Source of the DNA: Pacificispira sp040217575
GTDB lineage: Bacteria; Pseudomonadota; Alphaproteobacteria; UBA8366; Aestuariispiraceae
Direction of reading: 5' to 3'
Length of the DNA stretch: 64,000 bases
NCBI GenBank assembly: GCA_040217575.1
Contig: JAVJPW010000002.1
Coordinates: 496,001 to 560,000, forward strand
Both the position numbers and the translations under genes were made by a program. The notes beneath the pieces were generated by a model, which was not told the origin of the DNA, ran no database searches, and saw only the letters and a list, made by a program, of their open reading frames with translations. Position 1 is the stretch's first letter, and each line of letters starts with the position of its first letter. Of the stretch, positions 36,480 through 44,332 are shown piece after piece.

Positions 36480-39011
36480 CTATTTCGTTTGCACCAGGGT
36501 CTTCAGGACGGCGAAGGGCGAATCCGGGTCAGGACGCCGCCGGTCGGTCTTGACCTTGTCTGTTCTGGGGGGCCGTTTTTTTGACGCGGCCTTTGCCTTT
36601 CGCTGTCGCTTGCCCCGAATGAAGGTCAGCGGGTCGGCGGCTTCGTCGGCCGCCTTCAGCCCCAGTGCCCGGAATACACCAAGGATCAGTTCGCGGTCAC
36701 CGGGGGCCAAGCCCAGGGCTTGAAGCCTGCCTGTATCTGCGACAATGCCGGATTCCGGCTTCAGGTTTCGGATTTCAGCGGCAATGCGTTCCCATCGGTC
36801 CAGCCGCAGCGCCACGGGGCCCGCCGGACAATACCCCAGAAACGGCCATGCGTCGGGCGGTGCCAGCACCGATGAAAGTCCCGGTGCCGGGGAATTGGGC
36901 GTTTCCGGAACGGAATTGCCGGTCCATGCCGCCCAAAGAATCGCGCGCGCCCGAACGGCCTTGATATCCAAAAGTCCCGACAGATAGACCCAGTCCCGCC
37001 CCATACGCAGGCCATGTGTGGTCAGTGCCTGGCGGTCGGATTCGTTGAGGGCCTTGATCCCTGTCGCCGCATCCCGTCGCGTCAGGCTGCCCAGCCCTTC
37101 GCGCAACTGATATAAAAGCCCGCGCCCGGCGGGGGACAAGTCGCCCGCCAGCCGGTCGGTTTCGATCAACGCGCCCAGCCGGCGCCCCAGGAAACCGTCG
37201 ACAAATTTTTGAAGTCTGACGCGAATGCGTTCGTTCAGGGCGTCTTCCGGAATGTCGTTTCGCAGCAGGACCGCGCGGGGCGACAGGATCGACGCGCCCT
37301 TTTCCACGCCGGCAACCGCGCGTCCGCGCCAGGTCACCTTGCCGTCCGGCGACATGCCGAATGACTGGTCCGGCGCATCCTCAATCTCTTTCGTCAGGAT
37401 CGGCGCGTGTTCTCCAAGCGCCCGCATGGCCGCCGCCATCAGGGCTTTTTCTTCCCGCCGGTCGGCGGCGTCCTGGGCGATGAAACGAAGCCCGTCCAAG
37501 CGCCCTACCACGTGACCTTCAACGATAACCTCGTTCTTCTTGTTGACGGCGGACAACATCTCCACGCCGTCCCGTCCCCTGGCACGCCCCAATGTCGCCG
37601 CGCGGCGGTCGACGAAACGGTCGGTCAGTCGCTGATGCAGTGCGTCGGACAGTTGGTCTTCAATCTGTCGGGTGCGGGCTTGCCAGTTGGCCGCTTCGCG
37701 CACCCAGTCCGCGCGGTGGGCGATATAGGTCCATGTCCGGACATGGGCCAACCTTGCGGTCAGCGTGTCGATATCGCCATCGACCCGGTCCAGCCGTTCG
37801 ATCTGGCCCGCGACATAGTCTTCCGGCAATTGCCCGTCGCGGTCGGAAAGGTGGGTGAATATCTGCCCGACCATTGATGCGTGATGATCCGGCATGACCT
37901 TTCGGAAGTCCGGAATCTGGCAGACATCCCACAATAGCTGCACCCGGTCGCGGGTTTCGGCACGTTTGAGGATTTCCGGATCCTGCATCAGGCTGGCCAG
38001 GACATACTGATCTTCTGCCTCACGGGCACGAACCAGTTCCGGGCGGTCCGGAACATCATTCAGGCTGGCGTAAAGCCGCTTGGGAGATGCGAAATCCAGC
38101 CGCCTGTTGCGCCAGAAAATCTCTTTCACTGGCTGATAGTCATGTTCTTCCACCCGACGTATTATCTCTTCATCCGGCGGTTTGACCGTGTTCGTCACGC
38201 CGAATGTCCCGTCATTCATATGCCGACCGGCGCGACCCGCGATCTGACCGATTTCCGGCGCGGTCAGGGGCCTTCGGCGCGCACCGTCGAATTTCGCAAG
38301 CTGGGCAAAGGCGACATGGTCCACATCCATGTTAAGGCCCATGCCGATCGCGTCCGTCGCAACCAGGTAATCCACTTCGCCCGCCTGATACATTTCCACC
38401 TGGGCGTTTCGGGTGCGCGGGCTGAGCGCGCCAAGCACCACCGCCGTTCCGCCGCGTGTCTGGCGGACCGCTTCCGCAAGCTCATAGACCTGGCCGACGG
38501 AAAAGGCGACGACGGCACTGCGTCTTTTCAGGCGGCTCAACTTCTTCGTGCCCGCCCATGTCAGGGTCGACAGTCTTGGCCGCGTTTCCACCCTGACGTC
38601 GGGAATCAGCGTCTGGATCAGCCCCGTCATGCTGTCGGACCCCAGAAACATGGTTTCCTGTCGGCCGCGGGCATGCAGAAGTCGATCGGTGAAGACATGG
38701 CCCCGTTCCGGATCCGCGCAAAGCTGGATTTCATCGATCGCCAGGAAGTCAACGGTCCGGTCCAGGGGCATCGCTTCGACCGTACAGACCAGGAAGCGTG
38801 GGTTGGGCGGCAGGATCTTTTCCTCACCCGTAATCAGGGCGACGGACGACGCCCCCACCCTGTCGGCGATGCGGTCGTAATTTTCGCGCGCCAACAGGCG
38901 CAGCGGAAAGCCGATCATGCCGGTCGCGTGGCCAAGCATCCGTTCCACGGCAAGATAGGTCTTGCCCGTGTTGGTCGGCCCCAGAATGGCGCGGATCGCG
39001 GATCCCTGCAT
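36480..39011 (-). CDS. SUV3-like DEAD/DEAH-family RNA helicase
   Basis: The 843-aa protein starts at ATG 39011; the upstream open frame of 238 codons looks non-coding. The helicase core has Walker A GPTNTGKT near residue 10, Walker B as DEIQ, and motif VI as QIAGRAGRHM. The layout matches SUV3, the mitochondrial degradosome helicase, which has alphaproteobacterial relatives. A long C-terminal region (from about 360) ends in a Lys/Arg-rich tail. It likely unwinds RNA for decay or ribosome work, in keeping with its S4-domain partner. The role is inferred from family and neighbour. Confidence 0.9.
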   Translation of the reverse strand: MQGSAIRAILGPTNTGKTYLAVERMLGHATGMIGFPLRLLARENYDRIADRVGASSVALITGEEKILPPNPRFLVCTVEAMPLDRTVDFLAIDEIQLCADPERGHVFTDRLLHARGRQETMFLGSDSMTGLIQTLIPDVRVETRPRLSTLTWAGTKKLSRLKRRSAVVAFSVGQVYELAEAVRQTRGGTAVVLGALSPRTRNAQVEMYQAGEVDYLVATDAIGMGLNMDVDHVAFAQLAKFDGARRRPLTAPEIGQIAGRAGRHMNDGTFGVTNTVKPPDEEIIRRVEEHDYQPVKEIFWRNRRLDFASPKRLYASLNDVPDRPELVRAREAEDQYVLASLMQDPEILKRAETRDRVQLLWDVCQIPDFRKVMPDHHASMVGQIFTHLSDRDGQLPEDYVAGQIERLDRVDGDIDTLTARLAHVRTWTYIAHRADWVREAANWQARTRQIEDQLSDALHQRLTDRFVDRRAATLGRARGRDGVEMLSAVNKKNEVIVEGHVVGRLDGLRFIAQDAADRREEKALMAAAMRALGEHAPILTKEIEDAPDQSFGMSPDGKVTWRGRAVAGVEKGASILSPRAVLLRNDIPEDALNERIRVRLQKFVDGFLGRRLGALIETDRLAGDLSPAGRGLLYQLREGLGSLTRRDAATGIKALNESDRQALTTHGLRMGRDWVYLSGLLDIKAVRARAILWAAWTGNSVPETPNSPAPGLSSVLAPPDAWPFLGYCPAGPVALRLDRWERIAAEIRNLKPESGIVADTGRLQALGLAPGDRELILGVFRALGLKAADEAADPLTFIRGKRQRKAKAASKKRPPRTDKVKTDRRRPDPDSPFAVLKTLVQTK

Positions 39012-39080
39012 GGTTGGACAATAGGCGACGATTCTTTCGCGGAAAAGTGCGGAACCTTCCTGCCGTAATTGAAACGCGCC

Positions 39081-39120
39081 ATTCAATTTATTTATTGAAT
39101 AATCAGTCAATAAATTGAAT
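39081..39120. promoter_or_regulatory. Nested palindromic operator, BetI-like
   Basis: The region between the helicase gene and the regulator gene is AT-rich, unlike the rest of the window. It holds a perfect 12-bp inverted repeat: ATTCAATTTATT at 39081-39092 and AATAAATTGAAT at 39109-39120. A second inverted repeat overlaps it (TTATTGA at 39092-39098, TCAATAA at 39107-39113). The inner TTGA-N8-TCAA core is the shape of sites bound by BetI-type repressors. It lies 36 bp before the GTG of the regulator gene, so autoregulation is likely. The divergent helicase gene could also be affected. Confidence 0.7.
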
Positions 39121-39155
39121 ATTAGATCAAGATACTGATAATGTGAGGTTATTCT

Positions 39156-39737
39156 GTGGGTCGCAGATCGATAGAGGATGTCAGGCGGGCCGAACTGGTC
39201 GAAGCGGCCCTGTTGGTGATTGCCCAGGAAGGGCACGATGCCGCGACGACCCAGCGCATCGCCGCACAGGCGGAAACGTCCCCCGGAATTGTTCATCATT
39301 ATTTTGGGGACAAGGCATCCCTTCAGCAGGCGGCATTCCGTGCCGTGCGCAAACCGGTCGCACAGGCGTACCGGAAATTGCTGGCGGAAGCCGGTGACCC
39401 GGAGGGCACGGGCTGGGACGCGTTGAACGTGGTGGTCGATGCGCATCTGGAACCCCGGGTGCTGACGATTCCGACGGCCGCGGTCTGGCTGCAATTCACG
39501 TCCCGCGTCGCCTATCGTCAAGACTATGCGCGGATTGCGGCGGCTGTTCGTTGCCGGCAGGTCGCAGCCCTTCGCCGGGCGTTGTTGTGCCGGACCGCAA
39601 CGGTTGAAGAGGCGTCTGCACGTGCGCGGGTCATCGCATCGGTGCTGGACGGTATCTGGTATGAAACCGCAACCCGCGAAGGCGGCCTTGCCCCGGCGGA
39701 AGCGAAGGCAATGGCGGCGCCCCATCTATCCTTGTAA
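39156..39737 (+). CDS. TetR/AcrR-family regulator, BetI-like
   Basis: The 193-aa protein has a TetR N-terminal helix-turn-helix (residues 11-56) ending in SPGIVHHYFGDKASLQQAAF, close to the BetI pattern in which HYF.DK.GL follows the recognition helix. The C-terminal ligand domain includes VWLQFTSRVAYRQDYARI and VIASVLDGIWYETA, again like BetI, the choline-sensing repressor. No betA or betB is next to it. It begins with GTG after a GAGG ribosome site and directly follows the palindrome. Targets could include the methylamine genes at 26.7-35.1 kb, but I see no matching site there. Confidence 0.85.
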   Translation: MGRRSIEDVRRAELVEAALLVIAQEGHDAATTQRIAAQAETSPGIVHHYFGDKASLQQAAFRAVRKPVAQAYRKLLAEAGDPEGTGWDALNVVVDAHLEPRVLTIPTAAVWLQFTSRVAYRQDYARIAAAVRCRQVAALRRALLCRTATVEEASARARVIASVLDGIWYETATREGGLAPAEAKAMAAPHLSL

Positions 39738-39767
39738 CGAACAGGACCGGGCACTAGGATTCGAACC

Positions 39768-40469
39768 ATGATAACGAAGACCATGAAGCTTGCCGGGATT
39801 GTCTTTCTGCTCGCGGGGCTGACGGGCTGTTATCTTCCCAACAAATTCGAACTGACGATGCAGATTGCTGCGGACGGTCGCTATGCAACGGCCTACCAGG
39901 GGACGTTGACGCAGCTGCAGTTCCTTCAGCGCATGGGTGCCGGTGAAATCACCGGCAGCGCGGTCGACGAATATGTCGGCATCTATGAGAACGAAATGCG
40001 CCGCGATTCCGGCTTCAAGGAAGTGACCTATCTCGGCAATGCGGAATACCAGGTCGACTATGAACGCCAGGGCAGCCTTGCGCGCGAACGGCAGTACAGT
40101 TTCCCGACACGCCGCGCGGTTATCCTGGGGCTGCGCCGCTGGACGCCGGAAACCGCGCAGGAATATATCGCGCGTTTCCAGCAACAAGGTCACCCGGCGC
40201 TGGTTTCCATGGCGGAAGCGGGGTTTATGCGCGAACCGCATATCATGGAAGTGTTCGGGGAGCGTCTGCCGGCACGCATTCGCGAAGATCTGGAAGCAAA
40301 CGGTTTTTGGGTTCAGGGTCAGATCCGTATCTGGACCGCGGCGCGGGTCGGTTACCACAATGCCCAACAGGTGATGGAAGGGAATCCGTCGCTCTATATC
40401 TGGGACATTGATACCCTGCATGACGACCCGCCGCACATGATCCTGGCCTGGACGCCGCCGTCGGAATGA
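39768..40469 (+). CDS. Putative lipoprotein of unknown function
   Basis: The 233-aa protein has a lipoprotein signal: a positive start, a hydrophobic core and the lipobox LTGC with Cys at about residue 21. The mature part is mixed alpha/beta with no membrane segment or known motif; YLPNKFELTMQIAADGRY and EVTYLGNAEYQVDYERQG are typical stretches. It would be tethered to a membrane, in which leaflet I cannot say. It may be co-transcribed with the DUF350 gene 67 bp downstream. I know no function. Confidence 0.75.
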   Translation: MITKTMKLAGIVFLLAGLTGCYLPNKFELTMQIAADGRYATAYQGTLTQLQFLQRMGAGEITGSAVDEYVGIYENEMRRDSGFKEVTYLGNAEYQVDYERQGSLARERQYSFPTRRAVILGLRRWTPETAQEYIARFQQQGHPALVSMAEAGFMREPHIMEVFGERLPARIREDLEANGFWVQGQIRIWTAARVGYHNAQQVMEGNPSLYIWDIDTLHDDPPHMILAWTPPSE

Positions 40470-40536
40470 TTCGGTCGTTCGCGGAATGGCATCCGAATAC
40501 TGCGAATAATGTCAATAGATTAAGACGGACGCTGTG

Positions 40537-40956
40537 ATGGATTTTCAGCCCATTTTGCAAAGCCTTGCCAGCGGGTTTCCCTATCTGATTCTTCATTTCG
40601 GTCTAACGGTCGCGATCTGGGGATTGGGTGTCTGGCTTTACATGCTGGTTACGCCCTACCGGGAAATGGCGCTGATCCGGCAGAACAATGCCGCCGCGGC
40701 GGTCAGCCTGTCCGGCGCGATGCTTGGCCTTGCCATACCGTTGGCATTCGCGATGGCGGTCAGCGTGAATGCGGCGGACATCATTGTCTGGGGCGCCGTC
40801 ACCGTCCTGTTGCAGCTTCTGGTCTATCGGGTCATCGACCTTCTGATGCGAGGGCTTGCCAAACGGATCGAGGAAAATGAAATCGCGCCTGCAATCTTCG
40901 TCGGCGCGGCAAAATTGTCCGTTGCGGCCTTTAATGCGGCCGCCGTTTCCGGCTGA
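40537..40956 (+). CDS. DUF350 (YjfL-like) membrane protein
   Basis: The 139-aa protein has four hydrophobic segments, with the DUF350 pattern NNAAAAVSLSGAMLGLAIPL and the C-terminal AIFVGAAKLSVAAFNAAAV. Two paired starts (GTG 40534, ATG 40537) are possible; I chose the ATG. DUF350 proteins are small inner-membrane proteins of unknown function, sometimes beside proteases or stress genes. The serine protease gene follows after 11 bp. Confidence 0.83.
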   Translation: MDFQPILQSLASGFPYLILHFGLTVAIWGLGVWLYMLVTPYREMALIRQNNAAAAVSLSGAMLGLAIPLAFAMAVSVNAADIIVWGAVTVLLQLLVYRVIDLLMRGLAKRIEENEIAPAIFVGAAKLSVAAFNAAAVSG

Positions 40957-40967
40957 ACGGCCGGAAA

Positions 40968-41843
40968 ATGAAACGCTTCGACATCATTGTGATAGTTCTT
41001 TTGGGGCTGGCCGTTCTTGCGGAACTGCTGGGTGTGTTCGAGACGTTGCAAGGTGGCCGTCCCGAACCGCAGATCCGCCGCCCCGCGCCGGAAGGTGATC
41101 CGCTGCCACCGGCGGATCCTGACCGGGACCCGGTTGTCCTGATAGAAGACGGCGGCCCGCCGCAGAACAGTATCGGCACCGCATTTTCGCTGGATTCCGA
41201 CGGGTTGTGGATGACGGCGCGCCATGTGGTCGACGGATGCGACCGGGTGGGTATCGTCACCGGGCCGCAGCGGGCCGTTCCGGTGGAACGCATTTGGGAA
41301 GACCCTGTCGCGGACCTGGCGATTTTTCAGGATGCGCTGAACCGACCCGCGCTTTCACTGTCCGAACGGCTGCCTGTGCTGGGGGAAGCGGCCTATGGCG
41401 TCGGTTATCCGCAAGGGGAGCCGCGGGAGGTTTCGGGGCGTCTGATCGGGCGCGGCATTTCCCAGACGCGGGGCAGGGGCACGGAAGAACCCATCCTGGT
41501 CTGGGCCGAGGAACGGCGGTTTCCGGACTTCGACGGAACATTGGGCGGCATCAGCGGTGGACCACTTTTGTCCTATTCCGGCGAGGTTCTGGGGGTGATC
41601 CTGTCCGGTTCCGTCCGTAGGGGGCGCTTCAACACGGCCGCACCTGAGGCGGTCCGCACCGCCCTGGCCGCGTCCCGCACCGATGCGGACCTGCAGGGAC
41701 GGGAAATCGATCTTGCACGGGACCTTGATCCGGAAACCATCCGCACCCAGGCCGAAAGACTGCGTAGCGAAGGGACCGTGTCCCTTGTCCTGTGCCGGGT
41801 CGATGGCGGCGCGCGGACCGGCACCCGGGTGCGAAAAGGCTGA
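40968..41843 (+). CDS. Membrane-anchored trypsin-like serine protease
   Basis: The 291-aa protein has an N-terminal membrane helix (5-22), a Pro-rich linker (30-55) and a trypsin-like domain with His86 in WMTARHVVDG, Asp116 in DPVADLAIF and Ser196 in TLGGISGGPLL. No PDZ domain is present, unlike DegP. The catalytic domain would face the periplasm. It follows the DUF350 gene with an 11-bp gap, suggesting co-expression. Its substrate is unknown. The C-terminal 70 residues after the domain have no recognised motif. Confidence 0.82.
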   Translation: MKRFDIIVIVLLGLAVLAELLGVFETLQGGRPEPQIRRPAPEGDPLPPADPDRDPVVLIEDGGPPQNSIGTAFSLDSDGLWMTARHVVDGCDRVGIVTGPQRAVPVERIWEDPVADLAIFQDALNRPALSLSERLPVLGEAAYGVGYPQGEPREVSGRLIGRGISQTRGRGTEEPILVWAEERRFPDFDGTLGGISGGPLLSYSGEVLGVILSGSVRRGRFNTAAPEAVRTALAASRTDADLQGREIDLARDLDPETIRTQAERLRSEGTVSLVLCRVDGGARTGTRVRKG

Positions 41844-42073
41844 TTTTGCGTTATTTTTTGTCATTCGCCGGTCTGTCTGAAGGGGGAATTGCTCTTGACG
41901 CTCCTTCGACACTTTGGCACGGTTTTGCAGGGGCCCGGGGTCGATAGACTGTGCCTTTGTGTTTTGTCGACGGCACAGAACAATAACAGGTCTGCCCGGT
42001 GGATTTCGTTTGAACAGGAACTGGCGGTCCCGAACATCTCCGGGATGCCATGAGGGAATAGTGGGAGACATTC
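41844..42073 (+). promoter_or_regulatory. ihfB upstream region with dyad
   Basis: These 230 bp hold the ihfB promoter. A 7-bp inverted repeat, CTGTGCC at 41949-41955 and GGCACAG at 41972-41978 with a 16-nt T-rich centre, is the only clear dyad. It could be a protein site or a 5' untranslated hairpin. A TTGACG at about 41895 may be a -35 box, but I find no good -10 at the right distance. Confidence 0.35.
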
Positions 42074-42355
42074 ATGACGCGATCCGATCTGATCGCCCGC
42101 GTGGCGCAGCGTCAGGACCTTTACCAGCGCGAAGTTGAACGTGTCGTGACCGCCGTGTTCGACGAGGTTGCCGAGGCTTTGGCCCGTGGCGACCGTGTGG
42201 AACTGCGCGGCTTTGGCGCATTTTCGGTCAAACAACGGGAATCGCGTGTCGGGCGCAACCCGCGCACCGGCGAGACGGTGCATGTGGATGCAAAGGCGGT
42301 TCCGTTTTTCAAGACCGGCAAACTTCTGCGGGAAAGACTGAACGGCGCTTCTTGA
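42074..42355 (+). CDS. ihfB: Integration host factor, beta subunit
   Basis: This 93-aa HU/IHF-fold protein bends DNA as a dimer with IhfA. The signature is RVELRGFGAFSVKQRESRVGRNPRTGE, and VDAKAVPFFKTGKLLRERLN closes the fold. The arm sequence and the start MTRSDLIARVA fit IhfB rather than HU. In most alphaproteobacteria ihfB follows rpsA; here rpsA is absent and a serine protease precedes it. A LapA-domain gene follows. Confidence 0.93.
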   Translation: MTRSDLIARVAQRQDLYQREVERVVTAVFDEVAEALARGDRVELRGFGAFSVKQRESRVGRNPRTGETVHVDAKAVPFFKTGKLLRERLNGAS

Positions 42356-42423
42356 TCCAGCCGGTGTACCGGTTCGGAAAATCGCGATACGATCGGCCGG
42401 CACCTTGACCGCAGGGAGTTACA

Positions 42424-42801
42424 ATGCGCGCTGTCTCGAAACTGATCGCCTTGATCGTATCGCTGCCTTTCATTCTGTTTGCCATATCCTTTGCCATTTC
42501 GAACAGGGATGCGGTGGCGTTTCGCCTATGGCCGTTTGACGCCGAAGTCGGCATGCCGCTGGTCCTTGCGGTTTTTGTCATCCTGTTGGGCGGTTTCGTC
42601 ATAGGGGCGCTTGCTTCCTTTATCGGTGCAGGCCGTCTGAGGCGCCGGGCCAGAACGGCCGAAGCCCGGGTTCGGGAATTGGAAATTGACCTGGCCCGCG
42701 AACGCCGGAAGTCTGAAATCGCTGTTGAAAAGGCGCGGGAGGAAGGTGCCGTCGCCGCGCTGGAGAAGGCGGACGCCGCGCCGGCAATCGCCGCGGAGTA
42801 A
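42424..42801 (+). CDS. LapA-domain (DUF1049) membrane protein
   Basis: The 125-aa protein has two membrane segments (about 7-28 and 40-62) and the LapA pattern FAISNRDAVAFRLWPFD. A basic helix and coiled coil (65-115) follow on the cytosolic side. LapA proteins act in the assembly or turnover of LPS in Gram-negatives. Following ihfB is the common order in proteobacteria. Partner LapB is not in the window. Confidence 0.88.
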   Translation: MRAVSKLIALIVSLPFILFAISFAISNRDAVAFRLWPFDAEVGMPLVLAVFVILLGGFVIGALASFIGAGRLRRRARTAEARVRELEIDLARERRKSEIAVEKAREEGAVAALEKADAAPAIAAE

Positions 42802-42898
42802 GGCAATCCAATGGCATTCGGCGCCTGAATCTTGAAAGCCCCGGACGTCACCCTTTCTTAAGTTCTGGAACGGATACCAGAATCGGCCCACATGTTGG

Positions 42899-42927
42899 GC
42901 GCCGGCAGGCCATGCCTGGGCCGGCGC
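42899..42927 (+). other. GC-rich hairpin upstream of cobO
   Basis: GCGCCGGC at 42899-42906 pairs with GCCGGCGC at 42920-42927, and AGGC/GCCT extend the stem around a CAT loop. It lies 31 bp before the cobO start and lacks a T run, so it is not an intrinsic terminator. It could fold in the cobO leader, but I see no cobalamin riboswitch boxes. Confidence 0.4.
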
Positions 42928-42957
42928 GGAAATCAATCGTCGACAGGACCGCACACC

Positions 42958-43581
42958 ATGAAGACCGATGGAATGACCGAGGAGGAGATCAACGCGCGCC
43001 ATGCCGAAAAAATGGCAAAAAAGAAGGCTGCGCGGGATAAAATGCTGGCCGACAAGACGATCGAAAAGGGATTGCTGATCGTTCACACCGGCAAGGGCAA
43101 GGGCAAGACGACGGCGGCCATGGGGCTTGCCGCCAGGGCTGTCGGCAACGGCAAGAAAGTGTGCATCGTCCAGTTCGTCAAAGGCGTCTGGAACACCGGT
43201 GAGCGTGAGGTGCTGAAACATTTCCCGGACCTGTGCGTGATGAAGGCGATGGGAGAGGGGTTCACCTGGGACACCCAGGACCGCGCACGCGACATCGCCG
43301 CCGCACAGGCCGCATGGGGTTTTGCGAAGGAAGCCATGGCGGACCCCAGTTTCGACATGGTCGTCCTGGATGAACTGAACATCGTGCTGCGCTACGACTA
43401 TCTGGATCTGGCGGATGTGATCGAAACGATCGCCGGCCGGCGTGAGATGCTGCATGTTGTGATAACCGGCCGCAATGCCAAGGAAGAACTGATCGAGGCG
43501 GCGGATCTGGTCACTGAGATGGAGCAGGTGAAACATCCGTTCCGATCCGGCGTGAAGGCGCAGATCGGGATCGAGTTCTAA
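42958..43581 (+). CDS. cobO: Cob(I)yrinic acid a,c-diamide adenosyltransferase
   Basis: The 207-aa CobO/BtuR/CobA-type enzyme adenosylates the corrin ring. It has a P-loop of the family (HTGKGKGKTTAAMG), VQFVKGVWNTGE, DMVVLDELNIVLRY and the C-terminal VKHPFRSGVKAQIGIEF. The basic leader (MAKKKAARDKML) is also typical. I chose ATG 42958; the frame extends upstream through the GC-rich hairpin. cobQ follows after one intervening gene. Confidence 0.95.
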   Translation: MKTDGMTEEEINARHAEKMAKKKAARDKMLADKTIEKGLLIVHTGKGKGKTTAAMGLAARAVGNGKKVCIVQFVKGVWNTGEREVLKHFPDLCVMKAMGEGFTWDTQDRARDIAAAQAAWGFAKEAMADPSFDMVVLDELNIVLRYDYLDLADVIETIAGRREMLHVVITGRNAKEELIEAADLVTEMEQVKHPFRSGVKAQIGIEF

Positions 43582-43616
43582 AAAGATCCCCTGACGGGAT
43601 AGAAGGAGATTTCTCG

Positions 43617-44312
43617 ATGCATTGGACGTTGAAGCCGGTCTTTTCCCTGATCCTGATGGCAGGCATCGCAATGTCCGCGACGCCGTCTTCAGCGGATCGG
43701 TTTGATGCCGAAGAACTGGTGACGGAATCCGAAATCACAGTCCGGCGCATGTGGGACCATCCGGAATTTGCCGACTATGTGCGACACTACCTTCGCGATG
43801 CGAGGGCCGTGATTGTTGTGCCGAACTTGTTGAAAGGCGGGTTCCTGATCGGCGGTGAGGGCGGTTCGGGCGTGCTTCTGGCGCGGGGCCAGAACAACCA
43901 GTGGAGCTATCCGTCCTTTGTGTCGTTGGGGTCTGCGTCGATCGGCCTGCAGTTCGGCGGACAGTCGTCCGAGATGCTGTTGATCATCATGACCGGAAGC
44001 GGACTGGAAGCGGTTCTGGACGACCAGGTCCAGATCGGCGGTGAATTGTCCGGTGCGGTCGGCCCCTATGGCAGTGGCGCGGAAGCATCCACGACAACGA
44101 ACCTGGATGCGGACATTATCGCCTATTCCATCTCGCAAGGGGCGTTTGTCGGCGTGAATGTCGAAGGGACGGCAATCATTCCGCGGGAAAGCCTGATCCG
44201 TGACTATTACGGCCGGTCCGTCACCCCGCGGCAGGTCGTGATCGACGGGGCGGTCGGCGATTCCCATGCCGAAACGCTGCGCGCGACGCTGCAGAACCTC
44301 GTCTCCAGATAG
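43617..44312 (+). CDS. SYLF-domain (YSC84-like) lipid-binding protein, exported
   Basis: The 231-aa protein has a signal peptide (residues 1-26, ending in PSSA) and a SYLF domain with AVIVVPNLLKGGFLIGGEGG and GQNNQWSYPSFVSLGSASI. SYLF proteins bind phosphoinositides or other lipids in eukaryotes; bacterial ones are periplasmic or outer-membrane and poorly known. It sits between cobO and cobQ with 35 and 20 bp gaps, so it is probably in the same transcript although it has no known cobalamin role. Confidence 0.87.
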   Translation: MHWTLKPVFSLILMAGIAMSATPSSADRFDAEELVTESEITVRRMWDHPEFADYVRHYLRDARAVIVVPNLLKGGFLIGGEGGSGVLLARGQNNQWSYPSFVSLGSASIGLQFGGQSSEMLLIIMTGSGLEAVLDDQVQIGGELSGAVGPYGSGAEASTTTNLDADIIAYSISQGAFVGVNVEGTAIIPRESLIRDYYGRSVTPRQVVIDGAVGDSHAETLRATLQNLVSR

Positions 44313-44332
44313 TGCAGGGCTGGATTTAACCG

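Noticed and set aside
42802..42957. Cobalamin riboswitch before cobO
   Set aside because: I looked for the conserved B12 box (GCCACTG and flanking elements) and saw none; only a GC-rich hairpin is present.
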